Positions 42,542 to 51,722 of a stretch of 64,000 nucleotides of DNA are shown here, piece by piece. The stretch's first letter is position 1. Every line of letters starts with the position of its first letter. The stretch spans positions 124,001 through 188,000 of the forward strand of contig NZ_WTYA01000003.1 in the NCBI RefSeq assembly GCF_009828025.1, written 5' to 3'. A program made the translations under genes and the position numbers. The notes under the pieces were generated by a model that saw only the letters and a list, made by a program, of their open reading frames with translations, did no database searches and had not been told where the DNA came from. This stretch comes from Qipengyuania algicida (GTDB lineage: Bacteria > Pseudomonadota > Alphaproteobacteria > Sphingomonadales > Sphingomonadaceae).

Positions 42542-44881
42542 CTAATGAAAATCGCTGCCGGAGATCGAAATCGCCACACCGGGTTCGAGCGTAATTTCGA
42601 TTGTCCTGCCCTGCCAGCGAAGCCGCTTGCGTCCCCCAATGGCGCTGGTCAGGTGCATGTGCGTGAGCGCGCCATCGTACCACGAGAGATCGATCGTGCA
42701 GGTACCCGGCAGGCGCAGCCCACGCGCCGATCCATTAGGCCACGCGCTTGGCAACGCAGGAAGCAGCAGGATTTGATCGTCGCGTCCCTGAACCAGCATG
42801 TTCGCAATTGTCGCAGTGCCGCCGAAATTGCCGTCAATCTGGAACGGCGGATGCGCATCGAACATGTTGGGATAGGTCCGCTCGGGCCCGAACAGGAAGC
42901 GCAATATGCGATGGGCGTGATCCCCTTCGCGAAGCTCCGCCCACAGATTGGCGCGCCATGCGGTTGCCCAGCCGGTCGATTCGTCCCCGCGCATTTCCAG
43001 AGATTTGCGCGCTGCCCGGGCGAGTTCAGGCGTCTGGTCCAGATTGATCTGGTGGCTCGGGAACAGGGCATAGAGATGCGACACATGGCGATGATGCGGA
43101 TCGGGCGCCTGCGCATCCCAATCTTCCTGCCATTCCTGCAATTGCCCCTCGGCACCGATCGTGTTCGGGGCCAGCCGAGCACGGGTCTCGCGCAATTGCC
43201 GTGCGAAGGCACGATCAATTCCCAGAATATCGGCCGCACTGGCAGTCTGGTCGAACAAATCGCGCAAAATCTCTTCGTCCATCGCTGGCCCGGCGCAAAT
43301 GCTGAGATCGCCGTGATGCGCATTTTCGGGCGACAGCGATGGGTTCGTTACCAGAAAGCCGGTTCGCGGATCGGTTTGCAGCGTATCGACAAAGAACAAC
43401 GCTGCCCCGCGCATCACGGGATAGATTGATTGCAGATACGCCTGGTCCCGGCCGTAATCCCAATGCCGCCACAACACGGTGCACAGCCATGCACCGCCGG
43501 TAGGCCACAGGCCCCAGCGCGATCCGTCGATCGGTGCAGAGGCGCGCCACAAATCGGTGTTATGATGCGCCACCCATCCGCGCGCGCCGTACATCTCGCG
43601 CGCGGTCCGCTCGCCGCTGACCGCCAGTTCCCGCACCATATCGACCAGCGGTTCGACACATTCGGGCAGCGCCGTGATCTCGGCCGGCCAATAGTTCATT
43701 TCGGTGTTGATATTGATCGTGTATTTGGACTGCCACGGCGGATCGTTGCTGTCGTTCCAGATTCCCTGAAGGTTCGCCGGCTGGCTGCCCGGACGCGACG
43801 AGCAGATCAGCAGGTAACGGCCATAGTTGAAATAGAGCGCCGCCAGCCCGGGATCGTCCGCCTGCTGGTTTGCGAGGATACGTTGATCGGTCGGCAACCC
43901 CGCGCCCGGTCCGGCGTCGAGATCGAGCGCAACCCGGCGATAAAGTCGCCGGTGCTCATTGGCGGCCTGATTGTGCAATTGTTCGAAACCGACGGACGAT
44001 GCGGCGGCGATCCAGTCCCGCACCTTGCGAGCGGGATCACCGCCGACGTCCTGATAGTCGCGGTGGCTGGTCGCCATCGCCAACAGGATGGTGACCGAAT
44101 TGGCTCCGCGCAGCGCCAGCATGCCATCGCGCGGTGACATCGTGCCGCCCTGCGGCAAGACGCGCACCAGTCCAGCGACGCGCAACGCGGCCAGGATGTC
44201 CTCATGAGGCAGATTGGTCCCATCGAACGCAATGGTATCATCCTGTGCGGTGGTCACTCCCGGCTGCGCAGGCCTGAGCGCGATGTCGAGGTCGATCGCG
44301 CCACGCCGTCCGGCTGTAATGCGCAATGCGATCACCTGATGCAGCGGCGAGGCGATGACCTCGCGCCGATAGGCAACCCCGTTCAAGGTGAAGCGCGTAG
44401 TCGCGATAGCACCGTCGAGATCTAGGTCGCGCTCGTAATCGCCCGGCGCGCCCGGCTGCGCATCCGGTACGGTCAACAACAGATCGCCGAAGTTCTGATA
44501 CGGCATCTGGCCAAGCGGCACCGCCATCAGCTTTTCGTCAGCCAGCTTCTGCGCTTCGGCATAAAGCCCGGCAAACACCAGCCTGCGCACCTGCGGCAAG
44601 GCGTCATGCGCTGCGGGATTGACCGGGTTATAGGGTCCACCGGCCCACAGCGTGTCCTCGTTGAGCTGCAACCGCTCCGCACTCGTGCGGCCGAATACCA
44701 TCGCGCCGATCCGCCCGTTGCCGACCGGGAGTGCCTCGGTCCATTTCGCGGCAGGCTGGCAGTACCACAGGCGATCTTCGCGGGACGTGGTTTTCACGCC
44801 TTGTGCCAGCACGCCGGATGCAAAGGGGACGCTGCCGGCAAGCAGGGCCGCCCCTTCCATCAATTCACGCCGCGAGACCAC
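42542..44881 (-). CDS. GH95 alpha-L-fucosidase/alpha-L-galactosidase-like enzyme, Tat-type leader
   Basis: Inverting GH95 exo-glycosidase (779 residues) that removes terminal alpha-1,2-linked L-fucose or L-galactose, both found on xyloglucan side chains. The leader SRRELMEGAALLAG looks twin-arginine dependent. Landmarks are ALPVGNGRIGAMVFG, LNEDTLWAGGPYN, PANLQGIWND, NINTEMNYWPAE (Asn and Glu of the active site), GWVAHHNTD, HRHVSHLYALFP and FQIDGNFGGTATIANML with the conserved Asp. GTG 44881 is preceded by GGGGAG. Together with GH31, GH3 and GH5 it suggests fucosylated or galactosylated xyloglucan as a substrate. Confidence 0.88.
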   Translation of the reverse strand: MVSRRELMEGAALLAGSVPFASGVLAQGVKTTSREDRLWYCQPAAKWTEALPVGNGRIGAMVFGRTSAERLQLNEDTLWAGGPYNPVNPAAHDALPQVRRLVFAGLYAEAQKLADEKLMAVPLGQMPYQNFGDLLLTVPDAQPGAPGDYERDLDLDGAIATTRFTLNGVAYRREVIASPLHQVIALRITAGRRGAIDLDIALRPAQPGVTTAQDDTIAFDGTNLPHEDILAALRVAGLVRVLPQGGTMSPRDGMLALRGANSVTILLAMATSHRDYQDVGGDPARKVRDWIAAASSVGFEQLHNQAANEHRRLYRRVALDLDAGPGAGLPTDQRILANQQADDPGLAALYFNYGRYLLICSSRPGSQPANLQGIWNDSNDPPWQSKYTININTEMNYWPAEITALPECVEPLVDMVRELAVSGERTAREMYGARGWVAHHNTDLWRASAPIDGSRWGLWPTGGAWLCTVLWRHWDYGRDQAYLQSIYPVMRGAALFFVDTLQTDPRTGFLVTNPSLSPENAHHGDLSICAGPAMDEEILRDLFDQTASAADILGIDRAFARQLRETRARLAPNTIGAEGQLQEWQEDWDAQAPDPHHRHVSHLYALFPSHQINLDQTPELARAARKSLEMRGDESTGWATAWRANLWAELREGDHAHRILRFLFGPERTYPNMFDAHPPFQIDGNFGGTATIANMLVQGRDDQILLLPALPSAWPNGSARGLRLPGTCTIDLSWYDGALTHMHLTSAIGGRKRLRWQGRTIEITLEPGVAISISGSDFH

Positions 44882-44986
44882 TACGCCGCTCCCCTCAGCC
44901 TAACCAGGGTGATGATTGTGCAATGAGCGACCCCGGCGGCGCGCAGCGGACGGGACCACAGACCCAAGCCCCCTGTCTCAAAACGA

Positions 44987-46642
44987 TCAGTGCGACCACG
45001 TGTAGGGTCCAAGAACTGTGCCGGTAAAACCGCCTGCTTCATGCGTGCTCAGAAACCGCGCGTCGATGCCGGAGGCCAGCGTCCGGGTCGCTGTCTTCCC
45101 CGATCCATAATCGAAAGCCATCCGGGCGCCATCAACCTTGATGCTGAGCGTCAAGGGACCGCTTTGCGTCCACAGTGCAGAAGCGACCAGCTTCTCCGCA
45201 CCTTTATTACGCGTATATAGCGCGACCATTGGCTTGCCATCGATCCGCGTCAGACCGAAAAACAGATAGGACTGATCGCTCTGCACTGCGGCCAGGCCGG
45301 CCCGGTCGCCATCCTGTGCAGGGTTGAAACGCACCGTGGTGCCCACATTGGCGACGGCATGCTGCTGACGCCGTCCGACGAAGGCGGGAACGCCATCGGT
45401 ATCGCCCAGCGGTGCCCTGCTGCTGAGGATAAGTTCCCCCTTGGCGATCTTGTAAAACGGCTGTTTGGGGATGCGCACCCCGATCCACTGCATAGCCAGA
45501 TTGTCGCCGTTGAAGTTATCGACATAGGAAAAATTGCCGCTGGTCGGCAGCTTGGGCGGCGGTTGCTGCGGGAGGTCAGGCTTGCGCACGGCCAGAGGTA
45601 TCGATTGTCCATGAGGCAGGATCACCGGCCAGCCGTCTTTCCACGTTACGGGAAGCAGGAACGTCTCGCGTCCGGTGTTGTAATAGTCGCCTTCATAGGG
45701 CCTGACCGCAAGGAAAGTAGCCCACCACGCTCCATTCTGCGTTTGGATCAGCTTGGCGTGCCCTGCCGATGTAATGGGGTGCGGTCGTTGCGGGTCGAGG
45801 TCGCGCTGGGTCAGGATGGGATTGCCGGACCAAGGCACGAATGGCCCGCGCAAATTGCGCGAGCGAAAGATGACTTGTGAATGATTGACGCTGGTGCCGC
45901 CTTCGGCTGCGCTCAGATAATACCACCCGTCCTTCTTGAAAATATGTGGGCCTTCGATCCACACCGGCTGCTTGGTGATGTCGACGCCGCCGTTGACGAT
46001 CTGGGTACTTGGACCAATCATCTTGCCCTTGCGCCAATCGAACTGCTGTATCCAGATCGCACGGTGACCGTCATAACGCGGTGGCTCGTCAGGCGCGCGG
46101 TTGTTGACGATATAGGCCTTGTCGCCTTCCCAGTAGATCGACGGATCGATGCCCTCGAACGGCAACCATATCGGATCCGACCACGGACCGGCCGGGTTCT
46201 TGGCGGTGATGACGAAATTGCCTCTGCACCGCACGCAGGTGTTGACGATGTAAAACAGCCCATCGTGATAGGAAATGTCCGGCGCGAAAACCGCGTCGGA
46301 GACTTTGCGCCCGGTAAAGTCGAGCTGGCCGGGCCGATTGATCGCGTTGCCGACCTGGGTCCAGTGAACCAGATCCTTCGAATGGAAAATCGGCAGGCCG
46401 GGATAAAAGGCGAAGGATGACAGGACGAGATAGTAATCATCCCCAACCCGCAGAACCGAAGGATCGGGATAGAAACCGTCAAGGATCGGATTGCGATATT
46501 CGCCAGGCTTGAGCGTGACACGCTCAAGAGATTTGCCGGAATAGGTGAAATCGTCGAATTTTGCGACCTCATGCGCATGCAACTGGAGGGCTGGAGCGAG
46601 TGTCGCGGTCACAGCCAGTGTTGCGGCAAGAATCCTTTTCAT
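44987..46642 (-). CDS. GH43 beta-xylosidase/alpha-L-arabinofuranosidase, secreted
   Basis: Inverting GH43 five-bladed propeller enzyme with a C-terminal beta-sandwich (551 residues). Signal peptide 1-23. The three acidic active-site residues are visible: base Asp 60 in GFYPDPSV, the pKa-modulating Asp in FEGIDPSIYW and acid Glu in PVWIEGPHIF. The C-terminal third (from about FSYVDNFNGD) resembles the concanavalin-like domain found in xylosidase-type GH43 enzymes. It probably trims xylose or arabinose from arabinoxylan fragments; the subfamily needs a tree. It is transcribed away from the MGH1-like gene across a 471-base intergenic region. Confidence 0.9.
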   Translation of the reverse strand: MKRILAATLAVTATLAPALQLHAHEVAKFDDFTYSGKSLERVTLKPGEYRNPILDGFYPDPSVLRVGDDYYLVLSSFAFYPGLPIFHSKDLVHWTQVGNAINRPGQLDFTGRKVSDAVFAPDISYHDGLFYIVNTCVRCRGNFVITAKNPAGPWSDPIWLPFEGIDPSIYWEGDKAYIVNNRAPDEPPRYDGHRAIWIQQFDWRKGKMIGPSTQIVNGGVDITKQPVWIEGPHIFKKDGWYYLSAAEGGTSVNHSQVIFRSRNLRGPFVPWSGNPILTQRDLDPQRPHPITSAGHAKLIQTQNGAWWATFLAVRPYEGDYYNTGRETFLLPVTWKDGWPVILPHGQSIPLAVRKPDLPQQPPPKLPTSGNFSYVDNFNGDNLAMQWIGVRIPKQPFYKIAKGELILSSRAPLGDTDGVPAFVGRRQQHAVANVGTTVRFNPAQDGDRAGLAAVQSDQSYLFFGLTRIDGKPMVALYTRNKGAEKLVASALWTQSGPLTLSIKVDGARMAFDYGSGKTATRTLASGIDARFLSTHEAGGFTGTVLGPYTWSH

Positions 46643-47113
46643 GACCTATCTCACTCCCATCCGATCCGCGCTTCGCTCATCAATTTGCGCAAAGCCATTA
46701 AGGCGCCTCGTACCGCTCATGTCTTCCATCGACAGGGTGCACGCTCTCTCGATGTCCCGCAAACACGATGCCTTTTGTTCGATTAATACCATTTTGAAGA
46801 GTTATCATTCCCGGCAATAGTGGTGGACATAGCCAAATTTTTCAGGTCCTTCTCAACGGCGACACTCTCCTCCAGATCTGAAATCAGAGAGTAGGAACAT
46901 CCATCTATTACTGATTATATTGTATAATTTTCCCCAAAATGCGACGGCCCATCGTGCCTTACCGTCGGTTTGGCCGCAACGCTTTGCCTTGGGTGCGGTT
47001 GAGCATATTACTCATACATATTAAGGCCACGTTGACCGGTCAACGGGTTTGGCGAAACCGGCGCTGGCACAGATCGGCAGCTTGGCGAGACTGTAGAGAG
47101 CAAGGGGAATGCG
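46643..47113. other. 471-base intergenic region between divergent GH43 and MGH1-like genes
   Basis: No convincing gene. It contains two perfect palindromes (TCTGAAATCAGA at 46877-46888 and GTTGACCGGTCAAC at 47031-47044). A TATAAT-like hexamer at 46923-46928 lies in an AT-rich stretch that stands out from the GC-rich surroundings. No AGCGCT operator is present, so these two genes are probably outside the LacI-type regulon. Confidence 0.5.
47031..47044. promoter_or_regulatory. Perfect 14-base palindrome GTTGACCGGTCAAC, putative operator
   Basis: It lies 69 bases upstream of the MGH1-like GTG start. It is a perfect dyad without spacer, typical of repressor sites, and differs from the AGCGCT motif. 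The cognate regulator is unknown. Confidence 0.45.
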
Positions 47114-49156
47114 GTGAGGGGAACTGTAGGAAGATTGCTGTGCGGTCTGATCCTGACCTCGCTTATGGGCGCGCCCCCCGCAGCCGACGCGCAGGCTAAA
47201 GTACAACAACACCCCGCCGTGCCCGAGCCCATGGATGCCGATCGGATCGCCGTAGATCGATTCGGCAATGACGCGCCGTGGTATCGCGATCGCATTGCGT
47301 TCTTCGAATCCTCCGATGCGCTGCTCGACGACGTTTATTACTATCGTTGGAAGATCGTCCGGGCGCACCAGCGCGATCTTGGCAAGATCGGCTATATCAC
47401 CACCGAATTCGCAAATGACGTCAGCTGGCAACGCGAGCCCTACGCAAGCCTTAACGATGCGACCGGATTTCACCTCGACGAACTGCGCTGGATGCGCGAC
47501 AGGCGCTTCGCCGACGACTACATCAACTACATGTACGAAGATGGCGGCAACGATCGCCATTTCACCGACTATCTCGCCGATTCGGTCTGGCACCGTTATC
47601 TCGTCGATGGCGACACGCAGCCCGCCTTGCGGCATTTGTCCGCCATGCGTCGCCTGTATGACGCATGGTACGACCATTACGACTGGTCTAAGAATCTCTA
47701 CTGGATCGAGCCGCTGCTCGATGCGACCGAATACACCATCGCCTCGATCGATGCATCGGGTGGAAAGGACGGGTTTTGGGGCGGCGATGTCTTCCGGCCA
47801 TCGATCAACAGTTACATGTACGGCAATGCGCGTGCGATTTCCCAGCTTGCGGCGCTTGCTGGCGACAAAGCGGCCTCGGCCGATTTCGCCGCGCGCGCCG
47901 CCGATATCAAGCAGCGTGTCGAGCAAGCCTTGTGGAACCCCGAACTGGACCACTTCACCGACCGCTACAAGGTCGACAACCAATATGTCCATTACTGGGA
48001 TCGGATTCGCGGTCGCGAACTTGTCGGCTATGTCCCCTGGGCTTTCGACCTGCCCGATGACAGCGCGCGCTATGCCTCTGCCTGGCGGCACATACTATCT
48101 CCTGACCAACTGGCCGGGCCCGCGGGGCTTCGGACGGTGGAACCGAGCTATCCGCATTACATGCAGCAATACCGCTACGAAGGCACACACCCCGAATGCC
48201 AGTGGAACGGGCCGGTCTGGCCGTTCCAGACGACGCAGGTCCTGGAGGGGATGATCAATCTGCTCGATCACTACCACCAGCAGATCGTGACGCGGTCGGA
48301 TTTCCTGCGTCTGATGCGGCAGTATGCCCAGCTTCACTACAATGACGGCAAGCTCGACCTGGAGGAGGACTACGATCCCGCCACGGGCAAGCCGATCGTC
48401 GGTCTTGCGCGCAGCCATCATTATTTCCACTCAGGCTATATCGATCTGATTATGCGCGGGATCGTCGGCATCCAGCCGCGCGCCGACGATATGCTGGAAA
48501 TCAATCCGCTGCTTCCCGCCAACGGGCTGTCATGGTTTCGCGCCGAACGCATTCCCTATCACGGGCATCTGGTTTCGGTGACCTATGATGCGCATGGGGA
48601 CCATTTCGGCCAGGGTCCCGGCCTGCGCGTGTCGGTCGACGGCCATCAGATCGCCTCACGCCCCGGCCTGGCACGGATAACCGTGCCCTTAGCGCGCTTG
48701 CCCAACACCCCCATCGCGCGACCGATCGATCAGGCGGTGCAACTGGCACCGAACAACGGCCCGAAATTGAGCGCGTCGAGCAACGACGACCAAACGGCAT
48801 TGCACGAAGCCGTCGATGGACGGGTCTGGTTCTTCCCGGAACTTGTCAACGGCTGGACACCAACCGGAACGGCTTCTCAGCAGTGGTTCGAGATCGACCT
48901 TGGGCAGGCCAAGACCCTTTCGCACGCCGAACTGGCATTCTTCGCCGATGGCAAACGCTTCGCCGCACCGGCGGCCTATCATCTGGAACGGTGGGACGGG
49001 TCCCAATGGCAGACTCTTACGGCTCAGGCCGATCCTGTTTTGCCGAACGGGATCACGCACGTCCGATGGTCACCCGTAGCGCTCACCAGGATGCGTCTGG
49101 TGATGGCGCGAGCGGGTCAGGGCAATATCAGGCTGGTCGAAATCAAGCTGTTCTGA
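47114..49156 (+). CDS. MGH1-like (alpha/alpha)6 glycosidase with C-terminal discoidin (F5/8C) domain, secreted
   Basis: Secreted glycoside hydrolase of unassigned specificity (680 residues). Signal peptide ends near AADA-QA. Residues about 45-520 look like the (alpha/alpha)6 fold related to GH63 and mannosylglycerate hydrolase: YYYRWKIVRAHQRD, NLYWIEPLLDATEY, GFWGGDVFRPSINSYMYGNA, ECQWNGPVWPFQTTQ with a candidate catalytic Glu, and SHHYFHSGYIDLIMRGIVG. The last 130 residues resemble a coagulation-factor-5/8 type C domain (VNGWTPTGTASQQWFEIDLG), likely carbohydrate-binding. GTG 47114 has AAGGGGA upstream. The context suggests an arabinan, galactan or xylan side-chain activity, but no substrate can be named from sequence. 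Confidence 0.78.
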   Translation: MRGTVGRLLCGLILTSLMGAPPAADAQAKVQQHPAVPEPMDADRIAVDRFGNDAPWYRDRIAFFESSDALLDDVYYYRWKIVRAHQRDLGKIGYITTEFANDVSWQREPYASLNDATGFHLDELRWMRDRRFADDYINYMYEDGGNDRHFTDYLADSVWHRYLVDGDTQPALRHLSAMRRLYDAWYDHYDWSKNLYWIEPLLDATEYTIASIDASGGKDGFWGGDVFRPSINSYMYGNARAISQLAALAGDKAASADFAARAADIKQRVEQALWNPELDHFTDRYKVDNQYVHYWDRIRGRELVGYVPWAFDLPDDSARYASAWRHILSPDQLAGPAGLRTVEPSYPHYMQQYRYEGTHPECQWNGPVWPFQTTQVLEGMINLLDHYHQQIVTRSDFLRLMRQYAQLHYNDGKLDLEEDYDPATGKPIVGLARSHHYFHSGYIDLIMRGIVGIQPRADDMLEINPLLPANGLSWFRAERIPYHGHLVSVTYDAHGDHFGQGPGLRVSVDGHQIASRPGLARITVPLARLPNTPIARPIDQAVQLAPNNGPKLSASSNDDQTALHEAVDGRVWFFPELVNGWTPTGTASQQWFEIDLGQAKTLSHAELAFFADGKRFAAPAAYHLERWDGSQWQTLTAQADPVLPNGITHVRWSPVALTRMRLVMARAGQGNIRLVEIKLF

Positions 49157-50098
49157 CTATTCGATGAAATCGTCCACGCGTGTGATCCGGCCGCACAGGA
49201 AAGCATCGGCAACCAGGCGCAAAGGGCGGACGTCGACATCGCAGGACGAGTTGCGAACCAGCTCGGCAAACCGGCGGTAGAGCGCGGAATATTCGCCCGG
49301 CAGAACGTCGTCGCGCGGTGGCGGCGGAGCACCAGTGGTCGAGATATCCGCGCCGCCATTCGAAAGTGTCAGCGTTCCGCCCGCGGTCTCTATCACAATA
49401 TCCCAGCTCTGCTTGCCCTCCTGCCGGAAATCGAGGTCCATCGCGATAAGCGCGCCCTTGCGATCGCGAAAGCGTACCTGAGCAGCGATCGGGGCGGAGC
49501 AATTGCCCGGGAAGAACAACTCCGACTGCTCGACGAACATTGGGTCGGGCAGGATATGGGTGGCAATCGAGAGCGCGTTAATCCCCGGATCGAACACACC
49601 GAAGCCCCCCGGCTCCCAAATCCAGTGCTGCCGCGGGTGCCAGACGCGCACATCCTCGCGCCAGACGATCCGCCCGCTTTTAATCTCACGTCCTGCAAGC
49701 CATTCTCGGGCCTGATCCACACAAGGAGCGAAGCGCGAATGCCAGCTGGCCAGCAGGGCGAGCCCACGATCCTGCGCAGTTTCACGCAGTGCCACGACTT
49801 CTGCCAAAGTGGCCCCGGGAGGCTTTTCGAGCAGGACGTGCCAGCCTTGCTCAAGCGCGAACTGCGCAATGTCATGCCTGACCTGAGGGGGCGTGCAAAT
49901 CGCAACCGCATCGACCGTCAGCCCGCTTTCGGCCAGTTCTTGGATCGTGACAAAGTACGGCAGGTGCGCAAGGCACGATCCATCCCGATCGACACAGGCC
50001 ACAAGGTCGAAATCGGCATCGCTGGTCAAGGCGGGATAATGTTGATCGTTGGCGATCTTGCCCATGCCGACCAGCGCGAGACGGATCGGATCGCTCAC
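49157..50098 (-). CDS. L-arabinose/D-galactose 1-dehydrogenase, Gfo/Idh/MocA family
   Basis: Oxidises L-arabinose (and probably D-galactose) at C1 to the lactone with NAD(P)+. The sequence (313 residues) follows what I recall of the Azospirillum L-arabinose 1-dehydrogenase very closely: GMGKIANDQHYPAL (Rossmann loop), CTPPQVRH, LLEKPPGATL with the catalytic Lys, WHSRFAP, EDVRVWHPRQHWIWEPGGFGVFDPGINALS and DVDVRPLRLVADAF. It is cytoplasmic. The ATG overlaps the stop of the AraD1-like gene, placing it last in the operon dgoK-dgoA-araD1-dehydrogenase. It abuts the MGH1-like gene tail to tail with no spacer. Confidence 0.9.
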   Translation of the reverse strand: MSDPIRLALVGMGKIANDQHYPALTSDADFDLVACVDRDGSCLAHLPYFVTIQELAESGLTVDAVAICTPPQVRHDIAQFALEQGWHVLLEKPPGATLAEVVALRETAQDRGLALLASWHSRFAPCVDQAREWLAGREIKSGRIVWREDVRVWHPRQHWIWEPGGFGVFDPGINALSIATHILPDPMFVEQSELFFPGNCSAPIAAQVRFRDRKGALIAMDLDFRQEGKQSWDIVIETAGGTLTLSNGGADISTTGAPPPPRDDVLPGEYSALYRRFAELVRNSSCDVDVRPLRLVADAFLCGRITRVDDFIE

Positions 50099-51090
50099 AG
50101 TGAAAGGACTTTTGCGGCGACGTCAGAAGCGACTGCCAACCGGTTGCGGAGCGGCAGCGCAAAGGGAGCGGCAGAAATCTCGAACTCGTCTCCCGGGCGC
50201 GTCGTCACTCCGTCAGAAAAAGACAGGGTGGCGGTGCCGAAGAAATGGACATGGACATCGCCTGGTCGGCAAAAGCCTGCATATTTGAAATGGTGCGCTT
50301 CGAGGTTTGCGATGGTGTGGGACATATTTGCCTCGCCCGTGAGGAACTCCTTCTCCCACACTACATCGCCATCACGCAGAATGCGGCTGGTACCGCGAAT
50401 ATCATTGGGCGGATCGCCCAACAGCAGCTCGGCCCCGAGGGCAGCTGGCCGCAATTTGGAATGGGCCAGCCACAGATAGTTGTGCCGCTCGGTAACGTGG
50501 TCGCTGAATTCATTGGCAAGTGCCACACCCAGTCGCCATGGTGTCCCATCCTCGCCAATCAGGTAAATTCCGGCCAGCTCGGGCTCTTCCCCGCCATCCT
50601 GCGCGAATGCGGGTGAGACCAGCGCGTCGCCGGGTCCCACGAGCCCTTGTCCGTCCCCTTTATAAAACCATTCGGGCTGCTGGCCAGTTTCGCCTGGATT
50701 AGGCTTGCCCCGCGCGACCCCTTCGAGGAACATCTTCATGGAATCGGTTTGTTGATCGCTTTCGGCATAAGCGCGGTGCATCTTGTCGCGTCCTTCCGCA
50801 GATCCAAGGTGCGTCAGTCCCGTGCCAGACAACGTGACGCGCGCGCAATCGGGATGGTCAATCGCGGGGAGCAGATGCCCCGCCCCCAGTTCGGCTTCCA
50901 GATCCACTGCCTTCTCACCCCGTAAACTGCGGGCCAGTTCCAGCAAGCTACGCCCATGTCCGATCGCTTTCAGCGCAAGGTCGCGCGTCGATCCGACCTC
51001 GCGAAGGAACACCGAAGTGTCGCCTTCCGCCAGAATGACCCGCCGCGTCCCGTCCGACGAAAGGTGCTGCAGCAAGCGTGGGTTCGTCAT
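50095..51090 (-). CDS. 2-keto-3-deoxy-L-arabonate dehydratase-like protein, AraD1/GguC type FAH family
   Basis: Probably converts 2-keto-3-deoxy-L-arabonate to 2,5-dioxopentanoate, the step before the dehydrogenase at 2697. The 331-residue sequence belongs to the AraD1/GguC group: TGLTHLGSAEGRDKMH, GKPNPGETGQQPEWFYKGDG, ELAGIYLIGEDG with acidic metal ligands, LANEFSDHVTERHNYLWLAHSKLRP and DVHVHFFGTATLSF. It is only distantly related to XylX (12157), so the two pentose branches use different FAH proteins. The start overlaps the aldolase stop (ATGA). Confidence 0.83.
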   Translation of the reverse strand: MTNPRLLQHLSSDGTRRVILAEGDTSVFLREVGSTRDLALKAIGHGRSLLELARSLRGEKAVDLEAELGAGHLLPAIDHPDCARVTLSGTGLTHLGSAEGRDKMHRAYAESDQQTDSMKMFLEGVARGKPNPGETGQQPEWFYKGDGQGLVGPGDALVSPAFAQDGGEEPELAGIYLIGEDGTPWRLGVALANEFSDHVTERHNYLWLAHSKLRPAALGAELLLGDPPNDIRGTSRILRDGDVVWEKEFLTGEANMSHTIANLEAHHFKYAGFCRPGDVHVHFFGTATLSFSDGVTTRPGDEFEISAAPFALPLRNRLAVASDVAAKVLSL

Positions 51091-51722
51091 GCAATGTCCT
51101 TTATCTTGGCAATTACTGCGTCGGCATCGCGCCGCACGTCAGACGCGCTCTTGCCGGGTGCATAAAGGGCGGAGCCGATGCCGAAACCGTCGACACCGGC
51201 GGCGCGCCATTCTTGCATATTGGCAGGCGTAATTCCGCCGACCGCGACAATTGGCGTCTCACGAGGGAGAACGGCGCGATGGGCCTTGAGCATTGACGGC
51301 TGCGCGCCATCACACGGGAACAGCTTGAGCGCGTGGGCCCCGCTCGAAAGCGCCGCCAACGCCTCGGTTGCGGTGAAGTAGCCGGGCAGCGACACCAGCC
51401 CTTGCGCACATGTTGCCTCGATAACTGCAGCGTTCGTATTGGGTGAAACGATCAACGTTCCACCTGCTTCGGCCACTTGAGCGACTTCACTTGGCGCCAG
51501 TACCGTTCCTGCGCCGATCATGGCGCGATCACCGAAAAGCTCCGAAAGACGCGCAACGCTGGCCAGTGGGTCGGGCGAATTGAGCGGCACCTCGATGAGG
51601 GTGAAACCGGCATCGACCAGCATCTTGCCCACGGCAGGTGCCTCGACCGGCGTGATCCCTCGCAGGATCGCGACGAGCGGGCATTTTCGCATGGCTTCGG
51701 CAAATTTCCGGGCGCTGGTCAT
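51087..51722 (-). CDS. dgoA: 2-dehydro-3-deoxy-6-phosphogalactonate aldolase
   Basis: Class I aldolase cleaving 2-keto-3-deoxy-6-phosphogalactonate to pyruvate and glyceraldehyde 3-phosphate in the De Ley-Doudoroff galactose pathway. The 211-residue KDPG-aldolase fold shows LVAILRGITPVEA, catalytic Glu in TLIEVPLNSP, GAGTVLAPSEV and the Schiff-base Lys in ALKLFPCDGAQP, followed by VGGITPANM. ATG 51722 overlaps the kinase stop (ATGA) and is better than the upstream ATG at 51743. The LNSPDP variant after the Glu is typical of the galactonate rather than gluconate enzyme. Confidence 0.9.
   Translation of the reverse strand: MTSARKFAEAMRKCPLVAILRGITPVEAPAVGKMLVDAGFTLIEVPLNSPDPLASVARLSELFGDRAMIGAGTVLAPSEVAQVAEAGGTLIVSPNTNAAVIEATCAQGLVSLPGYFTATEALAALSSGAHALKLFPCDGAQPSMLKAHRAVLPRETPIVAVGGITPANMQEWRAAGVDGFGIGSALYAPGKSASDVRRDADAVIAKIKDIA

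Noticed and set aside
42356..43429. 357-codon plus-strand frame opposite GH95
   Set aside because: Antisense shadow of the well-supported GH95 gene, with no family likeness.
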